A DNA stretch of 64,000 bases from Pholiota molesta. Its lineage: Eukaryota; Basidiomycota; Agaricomycetes; Agaricales; Strophariaceae. Below, in pieces: positions 10,375 through 21,523 of this stretch (position 1 is its first letter; every line of letters starts with the position of its first letter). The position numbers were made by a program, and so were the translations under genes. The notes under the pieces are model-generated. The model was given only the letters and a program-made list of their open reading frames with translations. It was not told where the DNA came from and made no database searches. The stretch spans positions 62,001 to 126,000 of the forward strand of contig JACGCK010000020.1 of NCBI GenBank assembly GCA_014925825.1, given 5' to 3'.

Positions 10375-12301
10375 ATCATCGGCTTTGTGTATAATAGAGA
10401 CTGAAGCAGTCGCTTTAGGTGAGTGCAAGCCAGATTTATTCTATCCTCCTTCTAACGCGCATGTTTCTCAGATGTACATTTTTCACTCCATTTTTTCAAT
10501 GAGTTTTACGCAAATAGATAAGCTCCCCTTAGTTTAGACTTGCACAAATGTGCACAAAGCATCGTATATGTAACGATAACGATTGTTGTAATGTAATATG
10601 ATGATAACAATGTGAATTTTCGAAACACGAAAATACTAATACTGGCTTAATCAAGCTCGTTTCAGCCAATTACATCGGGTCCTCTTTCTTTATTCTTGTC
10701 CAGCCTCACTCTCTCACATGCATCAAAAAGTAAACTACGCGCCATCCAAATGATTGAAGTGCCATAAATTATAAATAGATTCAGATGCCTATAGATAGTA
10801 TATTCACATCTCGACACGGCTTCGATGGGCGGAGTGACATATGGTTCGGGCACCGGAATGCACAAGGTGCTATCTAGTAGTATCGATATAGATATAGTTG
10901 TGGAAGCATACGACTGAAGTTATCGTTATCACTCGTATATCAGTCAGGGCCCTCCACGTAGGTATCTGGATAAATATAAGCGCTGAACGCTGTATAGAAT
11001 CACTTCGATTCAAGTTCAAGCACAACCAAGAAGTTTTTATATATCCACAGTCTGACCTGAGTTGCATATGCAGAAGTGCTCGGCTCTGTTGGCTCACTCC
11101 GATGAAAAATGAGGCATCCTAATGCAAGTGCCAAGCACTCCATGATATGTACTCGGAGTAGGCAACAAGCGTGGTGCACAGTAATCAGTAATCGTATCGT
11201 CGATTCATGGTTCCACCACAAACGGTGGGCTATCATCGCAGATCTTATCCATCGCATCATATGGGTACCGGTGTGCGAAAAAATCATCTCATGGCCCAAC
11301 TTGCTAACTCAGCAAAGAGTTTCGTGGTGCTGCCACGCCAAGTGAATCTAATGGAGCCCAGACTTCAGCAGCATAAGCAAACCCGCGTTCGACGCACCTT
11401 CCCACAGGCCGTTCACACAGCAGTGATTCGGCTTGATGTCGATAGAGTTCTGTGGGCATAAGGCTTACTTGCGGATGTAATTGTTCCGCACCGCAGTCGA
11501 ATGCAGAGGTACTGGCATCATGGAAAACTTTGACGACTGGACGTAAAGGAATGCGCAGTCTTCGTGTGGTGAATGAGCGTCGTGTCCGCCTGTAAATGTT
11601 CTTCCCTAATAACGAAACTGAGTCATCACCGGTCCCGGTCATCAGTGATACTAGAATAATCGGAGGCAAGCAGACTCACAATAAGTGCTGTTCGTCTGGG
11701 AAGTGGGGTACAGGTTCGAAGATGTTTAATGGTCCCGAACATCGGATTGGTCGAACTAAAATTTATCTAGCATCTGAGAAAATCATAAAATTGCGTCAGC
11801 GAAGCGAAAAATTCAGCAGCAGAGCACGGATAAAACAAAGGTATGTCGTAAAATAAGACGGAAAGGATAGAACTTCCCGAGTCAAGAAGGGAAAAGGTGG
11901 ATGTTAGCGATCAGCATCGCTTCACGTGGAACCGAGATCTTCGTCGGTGTGCCGACAATCTTTATGCCATATGCCCAAGACACAATCACAAAGGAGGTAC
12001 CATGCACCCTTGGTTCGCTCGTATGATTCAGCATAGTTATCTGATAAGGGGCCTTCGTGTGCCATAATGTCGCAACATGACTAGCTAGTTTACAAATGTC
12101 ATTCTCTTTCTAGAAACGCATCGTGCACAGGGTACTCGTTAGAAACATCTTGGAATGTAGAGAGGGCATGCTTGGCTCACCTAAGATCCAATCTGCTTCC
12201 ATCATCCCCTCGATCTCGCCATCCAAGTATCACAATTATCACAATGTCACCTCTCACCTATACCCGCAGGAGCGCCAGCCACCCCACCAATTCCCAAACG
12301 G
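10375..12301. other. Intergenic region without recognised gene
   Basis: Nearly 2 kb between the tmpA-like gene and the 3' end of the OMA1-type gene. AT-rich near 10540-10660. Frames such as 11304-11669 (minus) and 11596-11856 (plus) have no recognisable features. Confidence 0.5.
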
Positions 12302-13897
12302 TCAGGCGAACCCCCACTCTCCCTTATCGTCAGGCCTAATCGCGCGCGCCGACGCCTTGAACGATTCGATTTGCTGCCGCACATGTTCGCACTCCGGATT
12401 CGCAGAAAGGATATTATACGCATTCGGGAGAGCCTCTTCGAGCATCTACATCACACCGACGAAGATGTAGGTGAGAAAGGAAGGAAGCGGGCAGCAGATG
12501 CACAAAAAAAAAGGGCCTATACCTTGACTCGAAGGTCAGACGTGGGGTGCGTACTGAAGAAGTTCATTTTGCCGCCTATCTTCGATTCCAGCTTGCCTAG
12601 TCGAGTGAATACCCTAGATATTGAGGTTATGGAAGCGATGCTGGGGCGAAAGCGGAAAACGCTTACTGAGGTGCCGCTGCGGGATTGTAACAAGCTCGGC
12701 TCATCAATCTCAGTCCAATCAGATCAGCTGCATTGGAACAAATTAAGATTAAATATCAACATGCACGTTGATTCGAGAGCGTACCTTCGTGCTCTTGCGT
12801 TCGGGAGTTCGGAAGCTCTAGAAATAATGAATGGAAAATATTGGTGAGACCGGCGTCGACGCCTATCACCCATGAAACCAATCCAAAAACGATCAAGCGG
12901 ATAGTTTGGCTGGAGATACGCTCTGCGGTATGACGTGCAACTGAATTTGGTGTTTAATGGCAATCTGACATAGTTTCGTTAGTCCACCTACCAACATGGC
13001 CGATTTCTGGGGGGCTGTAATGAGTACGGCCTAAGTATACTTTGTTTAGCGCTTACCGTGTGATAGCACTGCAGCTAGCCCTTCTTCATCTTGACATATT
13101 GGAAGAATGCCGGTGAAAACCACAATCGTGCCTAGCAAACAGGTCAATTGAAAGAATCCAAAGAGCAACCATAACCTTACCAGGAACCGCCATCGCATTG
13201 ATCATCTTCTGATCACTCACAACCAAGACATTCCACTCTTTCGTTGGGCCATAAACTGGCCCAGGATTAGCGGCAGCGCCGAATTGTGCATCGGGATTCC
13301 AAGAGGTTCCATCAGGATCGACGGTCATGCCGAAAGGAGAGAGCGAAGCGAGGGGTTGTTCGCCACTAAGAATGCCTAAATTCGAGGCGTGAAGAATCTG
13401 TGAGGCGACGCGCCGAACGTGTTTTGTAATTGGGTGATTCAAGGGCAGAGTTCTAGGTCCAAGTTCTGCGCGCAATTGCTTGTACATTGCCTCCGCTAGC
13501 TACAGATAATTAAACAGTATAGTAATAAGAGGAGCAAAGATTTGCTTGCCTTGGCTTCATATTCAGGTGATGTATTCATAAATCGCCAACGACCCGTCTC
13601 TGGAACCTGCTCCTGACTGAGGTAGATGATGATAAAATCCCCGACGATGGCATTGTGTAAGACTTACTGTGATACGTAGTATGCTGTTCCCAGAACACCA
13701 GTCCCGACAAAGATCTTCACCCGTATATCCCAAGTTCTCCAGTCGCGAGGATTTAGAGGCTGGTTAGGTTCGCCGCCTGGCGTCGAAAAGCGTACATAGG
13801 TAACCTGTCTTCGGGATGTTGAAGAGAATTGGCGGATTTTCGGATTGATACGTGGCGCCCTTCTGCAACCTTGGAAAATGGAAGTCGTGCGGAACAT
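12302..13897 (-). CDS. OMA1: OMA1-type mitochondrial M48 zinc metalloendopeptidase
   Basis: Nine exons (13668-13897, 13550-13616, 13181-13499, 13057-13131, 12992-13006, 12785-12940, 12667-12727, 12523-12613, 12302-12445) give 385 residues in one continuous frame. The enzyme is an inner-membrane stress protease. An Arg/Ser-rich presequence precedes a hydrophobic segment (VGTGVLGTAYYV). Then come VPETGRWRF, the zinc motif HEIGH followed by VVARH, and the downstream zinc ligand motif EHEAD. The tail ends THPTSDLRVKMLEEALP, typical of the family. The Glu-Ile-Gly-His-Val of the active site is a 15-nt microexon. The second intron uses a GC donor (AAG/GCAAGC). Confidence 0.92.
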
Positions 13898-14178
13898 CTT
13901 TCAATGGCCTTTCCAAGTAAATGCCCAGATACGAGCAAGATAAGATTCAGAGGGAGCCGTATGGCAGCAAGAAATTATAGCAGAAGAGGTGGCCGGAGTG
14001 AACATGTCGTTCCTCGGCCGCGTCAACGTTTCACGCGCGCGTTTCAATTCGTCACACATCACAAGACGTTACCAGATGTAAAACCGGGCAGCCGCGGCCA
14101 ATCGGGTAGCGGAACGATCAAGAGGAACATCAACATGGATGTCGTCTGAAATTCGTTGGAATTCATGTAAAAAAATAA

Positions 14179-14278
14179 TGCCGAGTACCCGGATTGAACG
14201 AATGACCTTCTCATGTGCTTCATTGCGTATTTACGCAACTGTACAAGTGAGACGCGACTACCACTGCGCCAACACGGC
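14179..14278 (-). tRNA. tRNA-Thr(TGT): tRNA-Thr (anticodon TGT) with 27-bp intron
   Basis: The 100-bp gene folds to a 73-nt mature tRNA by standard numbering. Acceptor stem GCCGTGT/ACTCGGC has one T-T mismatch, discriminator A73. Box A is TGGCGCAGTGG and box B GTTCAATCC. Anticodon stem TCTCA/TGAGA closes a loop CTTGTA-A with TGT at positions 34-36, reading ACA. The intron follows A37, as in all nuclear tRNA introns, and contains a TTGCGTA/TACGCAA hairpin. A run of T residues just downstream (14164-14177 on the plus strand as A) is the pol III terminator. Confidence 0.9.
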
Positions 14279-14496
14279 GACGGAGGTTGGGCCTTCGTTG
14301 GTCTAGAGCTCCTGGGAGGCGTGATTGCTATAGAATAGAAATCCCGCCCGAAGAACATGAAAGCAAAAGAGCAAAAAACATATAGAGTACAAACAAAATG
14401 TAATCATTGGGAAACTAGACGACATGTAAACTAGACAACATGTATGGGTCGAAATTGATCTAGTTTCTCCTTACAGCCTTTTGCATAATAAACTGA

Positions 14497-15230
14497 CACT
14501 GCTGGGGGTCAACTATTATTAAGGATGAAAAACGCATTGAAAACGGGTCCATATTTAGTTAAAATTAATAGAGTACTAAATATAGTGTTTTTAAACAATT
14601 GTGGAACTTTAGATTCAGCTCAAATTTTGAACAGTGCAGATTCTTTCCTTTTCAGATGATTTTTTGACCCTCAAAATCCTTTGTGAACACTTAATTTAGA
14701 AGTAAAAAGAATTTCGGCATTTGGATGCATTTTGAATGCATTTTGAACACATTTTGGATGCTTTTTTCATCCCCAATAATATAATCAAAATTTGGGATCC
14801 TACAAGCTGAAAGATCCATAAACCTTTGCCAAAGCCATCCCAGCAAAGGTTTATGGATCTTTCAGCTTAAAGGTTTATGGATCTTTCAGCTTGTAGGATC
14901 CCAAATTTTGATTATATTATTGGGGATGAAAAAAGCATCCAAAATGTGTTCAAAATGCATTCAAAATGCATCCAAATGCCGAAATTCTTTTTACTTCTAA
15001 ATTAAGTGTTCACAAAGGATTTTGAGGGTCAAAAAATCATCTGAAAAGGAAAGAATCTGCACTGTTCAAAATTTGAGCTGAATCTAAAGTTCTATTCTGA
15101 TTCCTATTGTCTTTTTCACTGCTCACAATTGTTTAAAAACACTATATTTAGTACTCTATTAATTTTAACTAAATATGGACCCGTTTTCAATGCGTTTTTC
15201 ATCCTTAATAATAGTTGACCCCCAGCAGTG
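14497..15230. mobile_element. CACTG-ended foldback element (734-bp near-perfect palindrome)
   Basis: The two halves are inverted copies: the left end CACTGCTGGGGGTCAAC is repeated in reverse complement at 15214-15230, and arms of about 350 bp match almost throughout. The centre lies near 14845. Both sides are flanked by TGA (14494-14496, 15231-15233), a 3-bp target duplication. CACTA/G ends plus 3-bp duplication fit the CMC/EnSpm group. The element has no coding capacity, so it is a non-autonomous foldback or MITE. The right arm carries about 30 extra bases near 15098-15128, and an internal 24-bp unit (aaaggtttatggatctttca...) is doubled on the right of the centre. Confidence 0.85.
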
Positions 15231-15627
15231 TGAACACGACGAAGATTTTTGCGTGATCATGTGACCATATTCCCACAGCCAAACAAAGTGCCCGTCGGTT
15301 AGATAACAATCAACAGGCGACGCTCAGGTTCCTCTGCTGCTAGTTTTTCTTGCAATGTACTTCAATCTATAGCTTTATTTCTCAACAATGTGTACATACA
15401 CTCTACTCTGTACTATAATCACCATAAACCAGTGACTTAAAGGAGGAAAATCAGGAGAATCCTGGTGCACTTTTCAGGTATGGTGAGCGCCGGCTGAGCC
15501 TCGTTTTCCATCCTGCAGCCTTGTGCTTGATGCAACGTTGATGTCTAATGACTTTATTACATGTACCAAGCTGCATGTTCTAGGGATGCGAAGATGCTCT
15601 GCTGCAGAGAAAGGTTCAGGAAATGGG

Positions 15628-15635
15628 TATAAAAG
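15628..15635 (+). promoter_or_regulatory. TATA box of the 15731 gene
   Basis: TATAAAAG occurs about 100 bp upstream of the ATG at 15731, with no other ATG between them in the same frame. The upstream 15234-15627 region holds nothing else recognisable. Confidence 0.5.
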
Positions 15636-15730
15636 GTGCACTTTTTGCAAACTTTTTGTTCGATCTCTTCACCAGGTCAACTCCTCCCACCTGTGCTTTC
15701 CACTGTCTCCTCGTCTCACCATCTTCTCAT

Positions 15731-17381
15731 ATGTCTTTGACCCGTTATACTATGAACGAGCCTGATGGAACTCCGTTCCAGGAGCTTGTCGTCTTTCCTA
15801 CGCTCGCACCTCAACTTGCTCGCCCTCAGAACACACCAACCTTTGGAGGTATTGGTACGGCTCCGCAGCCTATGGTCGGGGAAAATAATGGCAAGTCTCA
15901 CAAGTCACTCACCATATTTTGTCCTCATATAACTTACCTACCTTTTTGTTGGTCCAATGGCAGACGAAAATCTACCTATTGGTGCGTAACACATTCCAAA
16001 TTTCTTTGCTTGTATTAACACTATTTTACCAGTTCCAGAGCACACATTTTATCTTACGGCAGTCCTACATTATCGCGAAGCATCCACTGGCCAAGGTGCG
16101 AAGTCGAAACCAAAGAAAGCCTCGGAGACCAAAGGGGGACCTGCAATTCCGTTGTTCAGCATGTCTCGCTGTGACCTTCTCCAGGATGTGTTGAAACTAC
16201 ACGACCTTCATCAGCTCTTCCGGCCATCTGTGATTTCAGGATTCCCTGTTGAGATATCTTGGCCTGGCTCGCCGTAAGTGTTATTATCGTCCATCTTAAT
16301 CCAAAATTATCATATTCATACGTATTCACAGTGGCGGAAAGACAAATGCCCCGACTATTCGTGACGACAACGAGTTCAAGACTATTCTGGATCAGCTATA
16401 CCAGAAGAGGACCGTTAAAAATATTCTTATCAGCTTTGATGTTGATCATCTTGAGCCGTTCCGTATCTGTTCTGCAACAGTCCTCGATCCTCGTTTGGCA
16501 CCATGGTCCACCAACATTCCAGAGATACGTATGGGTACTCAGGTCTGTTTTCATGTGGTCTTCCATTCATTGAATTTCACTGAATTTTCATCCTGAAAGG
16601 TTCCGCGCCCTGATGGCTTTGGCTCTGCTGATCAACTGCACGGAAGCATTATTATGGATCTGAGAGAAGAGTGGAAATGTGCTGAACACGACACAGGAGC
16701 ATGCTATCGAAAAGATAGTGCCCACTTTCCACTCAACCGCTGGAAGACCAAGACTTGGGCTGCTGCGATTGTACGTCTGTCTATTTTATCTGATAAATAA
16801 GATATTTAATCTGCCTATAGGCCGCTAATGAACCTGGGGTTACAATGCGGGATCCACCATCGACGCTGTTCCGAGTTGACGATGCTTTGACTTCACGGGT
16901 CATCAAGTCTTGTGGAAGATCAGGGCCCCATTCTACTCACCAGCATACAGCTAGTGATTCTGCGATCGAAGCTGGTACGATCATGTCAGCATTCTTTACC
17001 TCTCTCTTGCAGCAGAACCATCTTATGGCTCCACTCACCCCAGCTTGCAAGCACCATATTAGCCCGATGTCATCTCCTGCAGGTCCTCCTGATTTGTCTT
17101 CACCCATCTCTATTCCTGAGGATAATCTTCCGATTGTTCTCGAAGCTTTCGGACATGCAAAATCTATTCCTGAAGAAGCTATAGATCTTGCAGTAGCTGG
17201 TCTCACGGAAAAGAGATACACTGCTGATACCCTCTCATTTGCAGGAGTTCAACGCCTCGCAGAGATTACCCAGTTTGCTGAAGGTGATGCTGCACAACTG
17301 ATAAAAATTTCCAAGGAATGGATGGGCAAAGTTGAACGCAAACAAGCTCGCCTCGCCGTACCTGGATCTAGCCGTCATTAG
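15731..17381 (+). CDS. Unrecognised protein with Cys/His cluster, six exons
   Basis: Six exons (15731-15890, 15964-15981, 16033-16273, 16332-16542, 16600-16770, 16821-17381) join in frame to 453 residues. Exon 2 is an 18-nt microexon; the first intron has a GC donor (AATG/GCAAGT). A Pro-rich N-terminus leads into a globular part (EHTFYLTAVLHYR, SFDVDHLEPFRI). The middle holds a CAEHDTGACY...HFPLNRWKTKTW block whose Cys and His could bind zinc. The C-terminus is helical (about 150 residues). I recognise no named family. All frames are intact, so it is probably expressed. It sits between a foldback element and a Tc1-type transposase, converging with the latter 170 bp away. It may be an orphan host gene or a transposon passenger. 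Confidence 0.75.
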
Positions 17382-17552
17382 GTCTTTAACACATATTCTC
17401 GATACACTCTTTGATACACACTCTCTCTATTACTCTACATTCTTTTTACTACGCTCTTTCAAATTACTTTACATTCATCTACTACTCAATATAATCGTCA
17501 TTATCTGGTATATATCCACAGTCCCGGAACCACCCTGACGCTTTTGAGTGGG

Positions 17553-18590
17553 TTACAGTCTTACAGATTCTACGGCTTGATGGATCAACCAGGGTAATTT
17601 TTCGGGACTATCATACTCTTCTTCGTGACGTCGAAGCCATGCTTTGACGCTTGAAAATGCCTCTTCAATGGGATTAAAATCCGGCGAGTATGGAGGGAGG
17701 TAAACCAAACGGGCACCTATTTATCACATGAATAGCTTTGGAATAGCTTTACATTGAATCTAGAGTTCATTACTCACTGCAGTCGTCCTCAATCATAGAT
17801 CTAATCTCTTCGTCATGGTGGATTGCACAGTTATCCATAACCACAATGCTCCGCCTTCCCGGATATGGATTTAAAACAGGAATCTAAAGCAAAGATGAGG
17901 ATTTCAATGGAGATAATTGAAATAGGAACGTACAACTTGCTGTTGGAGAAAAAATATGAATCGATCACGGTTGATGGCACCTTCGAAGATATCCAGTGCA
18001 ATGATACCATTGATTGTAAGGGCTGGAAGAATTGAATAGTGGGCGCCTCGAAGGAACGTTCCACGTCGCACACATGGTGTTCCACGTCGAGCCCATCCTG
18101 CAAGCCGCTGTGTGCTGAGATTATTGACAGCACTTTCATCAAGGAAAACAAAGAGATCGGGGTCGTCGTACTGTGCCATATTTCCCTCCCATATTGCCCT
18201 GAGTAGATCATTTCGCTCTTTGGCCTCCTTGGATACCGTCTTTCTGCTGAAGTCGAGACAGTCGATGGCACGTTGGATCGATGCTATTGAAACATTGATA
18301 CTGCAATCTTCCACCAGCTTTGCATGAATCTCGTCCAAATAAATGGTTGGTTGCGACTCTAGCAAGGTGTCGATGTATGTACAATCTTCAGCATCAAGCA
18401 GCCGTGGTCGCCCCAAATGGTGTCCGAAGGGATTTATTGATGTACCATATGTATTGCTGTACTTTAAAATAGTGGCAATTGTTCCAATTGAACAGCCTGC
18501 TACGTCAGCAAGCTTTCTATATGGCCAATGGTATTTCGTACGCCACATTACTACCTGATCGCGCAAGTCTTTGGAGAGAGGCGGAGCCAT
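17553..18590 (-). CDS. Tc1/mariner-IS630-type DDE transposase, C-terminus probably truncated
   Basis: Three exons (17934-18590, 17778-17883, 17553-17716) give 308 residues. An N-terminal helix-turn-helix (DLRDQVVMWR...CSIGTIATIL) and a GRPRLL linker precede the catalytic core. The three acidic residues are in FVFLDES, VVMDNCAIHH and NPIEEAF, preceded by LPPYSPDF, the hallmark of DDE_3 transposases. The stop comes right after HQAVESVRL. A different frame downstream (17475-17545) encodes SGWFRDCGYIPD, the usual end of this family, so an 8-bp tandem duplication (CTGTAAGA) appears to have shifted the frame. Terminal inverted repeats were not found. Confidence 0.85.
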
Positions 18591-18690
18591 GGTGAGTGCG
18601 GAGAGCGACTGATGTGTTATCTAGGCGATAATCACTCATGTTTGGCTGTGGGAAAGCAGTCACATGATCACTCAGAAATCTCGGTCGTGT

Positions 18691-21523
18691 TCAGTTTATT
18701 ATGCAAAAGGCTGTAATCCGGAAGAGACGAATCCTCCTATCATTCAAATACTGACGCTTCCTTTCAATGACAGGGTCCTCTTTGAGAAGACCTTGAATGT
18801 CCAATTTTCCCTCTTCGGAATCTTTGAAAAGGCTGCTGAGCAAGGTTTTCGCGATTGCAGAAGCAAAATTCTGGTTAAGCTCGTGTTCGATGGTAAGGGG
18901 CACGTAGTCAATAATTCGCTGAAGCAAAGTATCATCATTTGACGTTGGCAATGATAAGAACTCGACGCTTACCTTGTAGGCGACCTGGAAATATGCTTGA
19001 ACATTTGCAATGATCTTCAATTCCTCTTCGATAGTCCACGTTGTAGGAGTATCCTCCGATTCAGAACCCGAATGGGGTTTTGGGAAAAAATGGATGATGG
19101 TTGGTCGCGCAGGCCTTTCTACAACGGAAGACGTTGTCGGTCCTGGCCTTGACACTGGGCTTACAACATAGGGGACGGCGTAGGGGGCCGGGGAGTGGCC
19201 TATGTATCGTTGTAACCAAGCATGTCGTGTGGTTTTGTACTTATCGACCCATTTCTTTTCCTCTGAGGCGAGCAGATCGAAATTCTGCGTAAAAAGAGGG
19301 TAGCTTTCCAACGCCAGAATTTTTTTGACGCTACATAGGGCTTCCTCGATACATCTGTCCCGTTCTTGAAGGGATAGATCACTTGATAACGATATTAGAA
19401 ACATCGAGACATCGACCACGTTCGAATTAAACACACCTGGCATATTTTTCGAGATCCTTGTATTGTCCGAAATGTTTATGGAGCAGGTTTTTCAAGAGGA
19501 TATCGAGGTTACCGGTAACATCCTCGAAACAGGATATAGATGGTGTGGACCAAAGACCCGTGTATTGCTTGATGAGGACTGTCGTCGCTTCAAAAGGTAT
19601 CTCCCCAGGTAGTTCCCACCCAATCGATCTAGATCATAAGGGTAGACGGTGAGCAAGGACCGATAAATCATGATAGTCCTTCGTACTGTTTGATGATACG
19701 TCGGACGTCGGACAAGCTGCGCGACGCTGTACGTGTGTCGACCAGGCTGCTGCCAGAGGTTTCATCATCCTCGAACGGCCGAAAATCCGGTGTCGTCATC
19801 ATAATGTCGTTTTTGTATCGAAGGTACCGAGCCTTGTTCATCTGGATGAATCTCCTGTCCATTCGGTCTCCTCTCACCGCCTCCGACACATCTCTGCAAA
19901 ATGCATTGACACGGAGGATAATTTCCGTCGATGGTTCGGCGTTGGACAGGGGCGGCAGACGCGAAATTTCCTGGTGACATAGAGCAAGCTCAACCTCCAC
20001 CGCCTTCCTGAGATCTGGAAGGCTATCGACGATGATAATATGAGTAACATAGCATTGGCATAGCTAACCATACCAAAACCTACTTTCTTTCAATGCGATC
20101 TACCAAGAGCGCGCTGATGCTGCTCACGAAGTTGGGAATACCAAAACGAGTCCGATCCACCATCTTGTCCCATGGCGCGGTCGTGTCAAAGAAATGGGCG
20201 GCATTGCGTTGGGCTTCGAGAGGAGTGATTTTACGCTCGCGTTCGTCGTCGTCTGGGAGTCTGACACAGTAATAGCCATGCGTGGTGACAATTTCGCGAC
20301 CCTCGAGAACTGCTTTCCATTTTTCTCGTCCTCCGGTTGAGCCTTTCGTCAAAGTATCGGGCTTAGTGAGAACGCCTATAAACAGGATTACTGACTGGGT
20401 AATGACGATAGTAGGGTTATGATATCGTACCGATGGTGCGGTCCTTTTCTGGGTCAGCCTTTCCAGCGAGAGTCACGGCTTGCATATTCTCGATGTCATC
20501 TAAAAGGTCATGATGAACAATGGATTAATGTGAGATAGAATATATATGTACCGCTCATTGGCATTGCAATGACTATTAGGGTATTTTGTCCGATCACATA
20601 GCTCTCGACTAACGTACGGACGATGGTGATCAAATCTTCATCGGCATTCTGAATTAAACCTAAAATCGGTGTTCAAAACCAAACATTAAATGAACCTAAA
20701 AGACAAGCTCACCAGGCAAGTCCACGAACGAGAGATCCGTTGCTTCTGGATCCTGCACCTTCACATGTACAACATTCTTTGAAAACGGAAGGATATCCAT
20801 GTCGCTCTTCGCATTGTTTCGCAACTCGGCAGCCGTCAAATTGACAAAGAAGCTCGGAGGACGATGCGGACTGAGAATCGCAGCCTGTGCACGCCTTATC
20901 CACAGCTCAACCGCGTCCTTGTCCCCGATTAAGGCCGGGCCAAAAGGCTCGGTTCTGTTAGAGCCAAGGGGAGTCCCATCCGCGTTGTACTCGTACGAGA
21001 TCTCAATTCTGCAGGACCACGAGCTAGCATCGCTTGACATGGTGCATACCATAGGGCATCTATAGATAGTACGAGTCAATATCCACTATAGTTGCGCTGT
21101 AGACGGGATTACCGTGTACAAGTTCCACTGTCCCGTGGCACATTGATCTAACAACAGATCGATAAGGCGTGAAAGTATATATCTGAGTATAACCTACACC
21201 GCTGACTGCTTCCACTAAAGAGCTCTTGCCGCCTGTAGAAGTTCAAATGAAGTACTTGACAGGGATAGAGCGGTATAGCTTACTGGACTGCCCGCCAATG
21301 ACAACAACTCGAGGCAGGTCAAATATCGCCTCCGCCCTATTCAGAATTGTTCAGACTATGTGCACAGTCTGAGGGGGGGCAATCAAACGGCTTACCCCAG
21401 GTCGAGAAGGTCGTTATACAGACCCATCAAGTCTCTGCACTTGCGAGCATAGTCGCTAGAGGAGATCGTCTTGACGTCGCCAGAGGACTGCGAAGAAGCA
21501 GAATGTGAAGTGAATATTGACAT
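18691..21523 (-). CDS. Dynamin-family (Mx-like) large GTPase
   Basis: Roughly a dozen short exons run from the ATG at 21523 to the stop at 18691. GTPase motifs appear in order: G1 GGQSSGKSS split by an intron (near 21290-21210), then INVPRDSGTCTRCP, G3 DLPG (near 20715) and G4 TKPD (near 20350). Middle-domain helices follow (RKAVEVELALCHQEI..., 19668-20000), then the stalk and a GTPase effector domain near 18960-18730 (DYVPLTIEHELNQ, LLKEDP). A disordered Pro/Ser stretch interrupts the stalk near 19060-19190. Such proteins self-assemble and remodel membranes. In fungi, Mx-like copies are numerous and their roles mostly unknown. No stop or shift was seen in the exons inspected. Confidence 0.85.

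Noticed and set aside
18691..21523. Mx-like dynamin as an antiviral defence gene
   Set aside because: Sequence supports only a dynamin-family GTPase; fungal Mx-like proteins have no established antiviral role and no defence neighbour is present.
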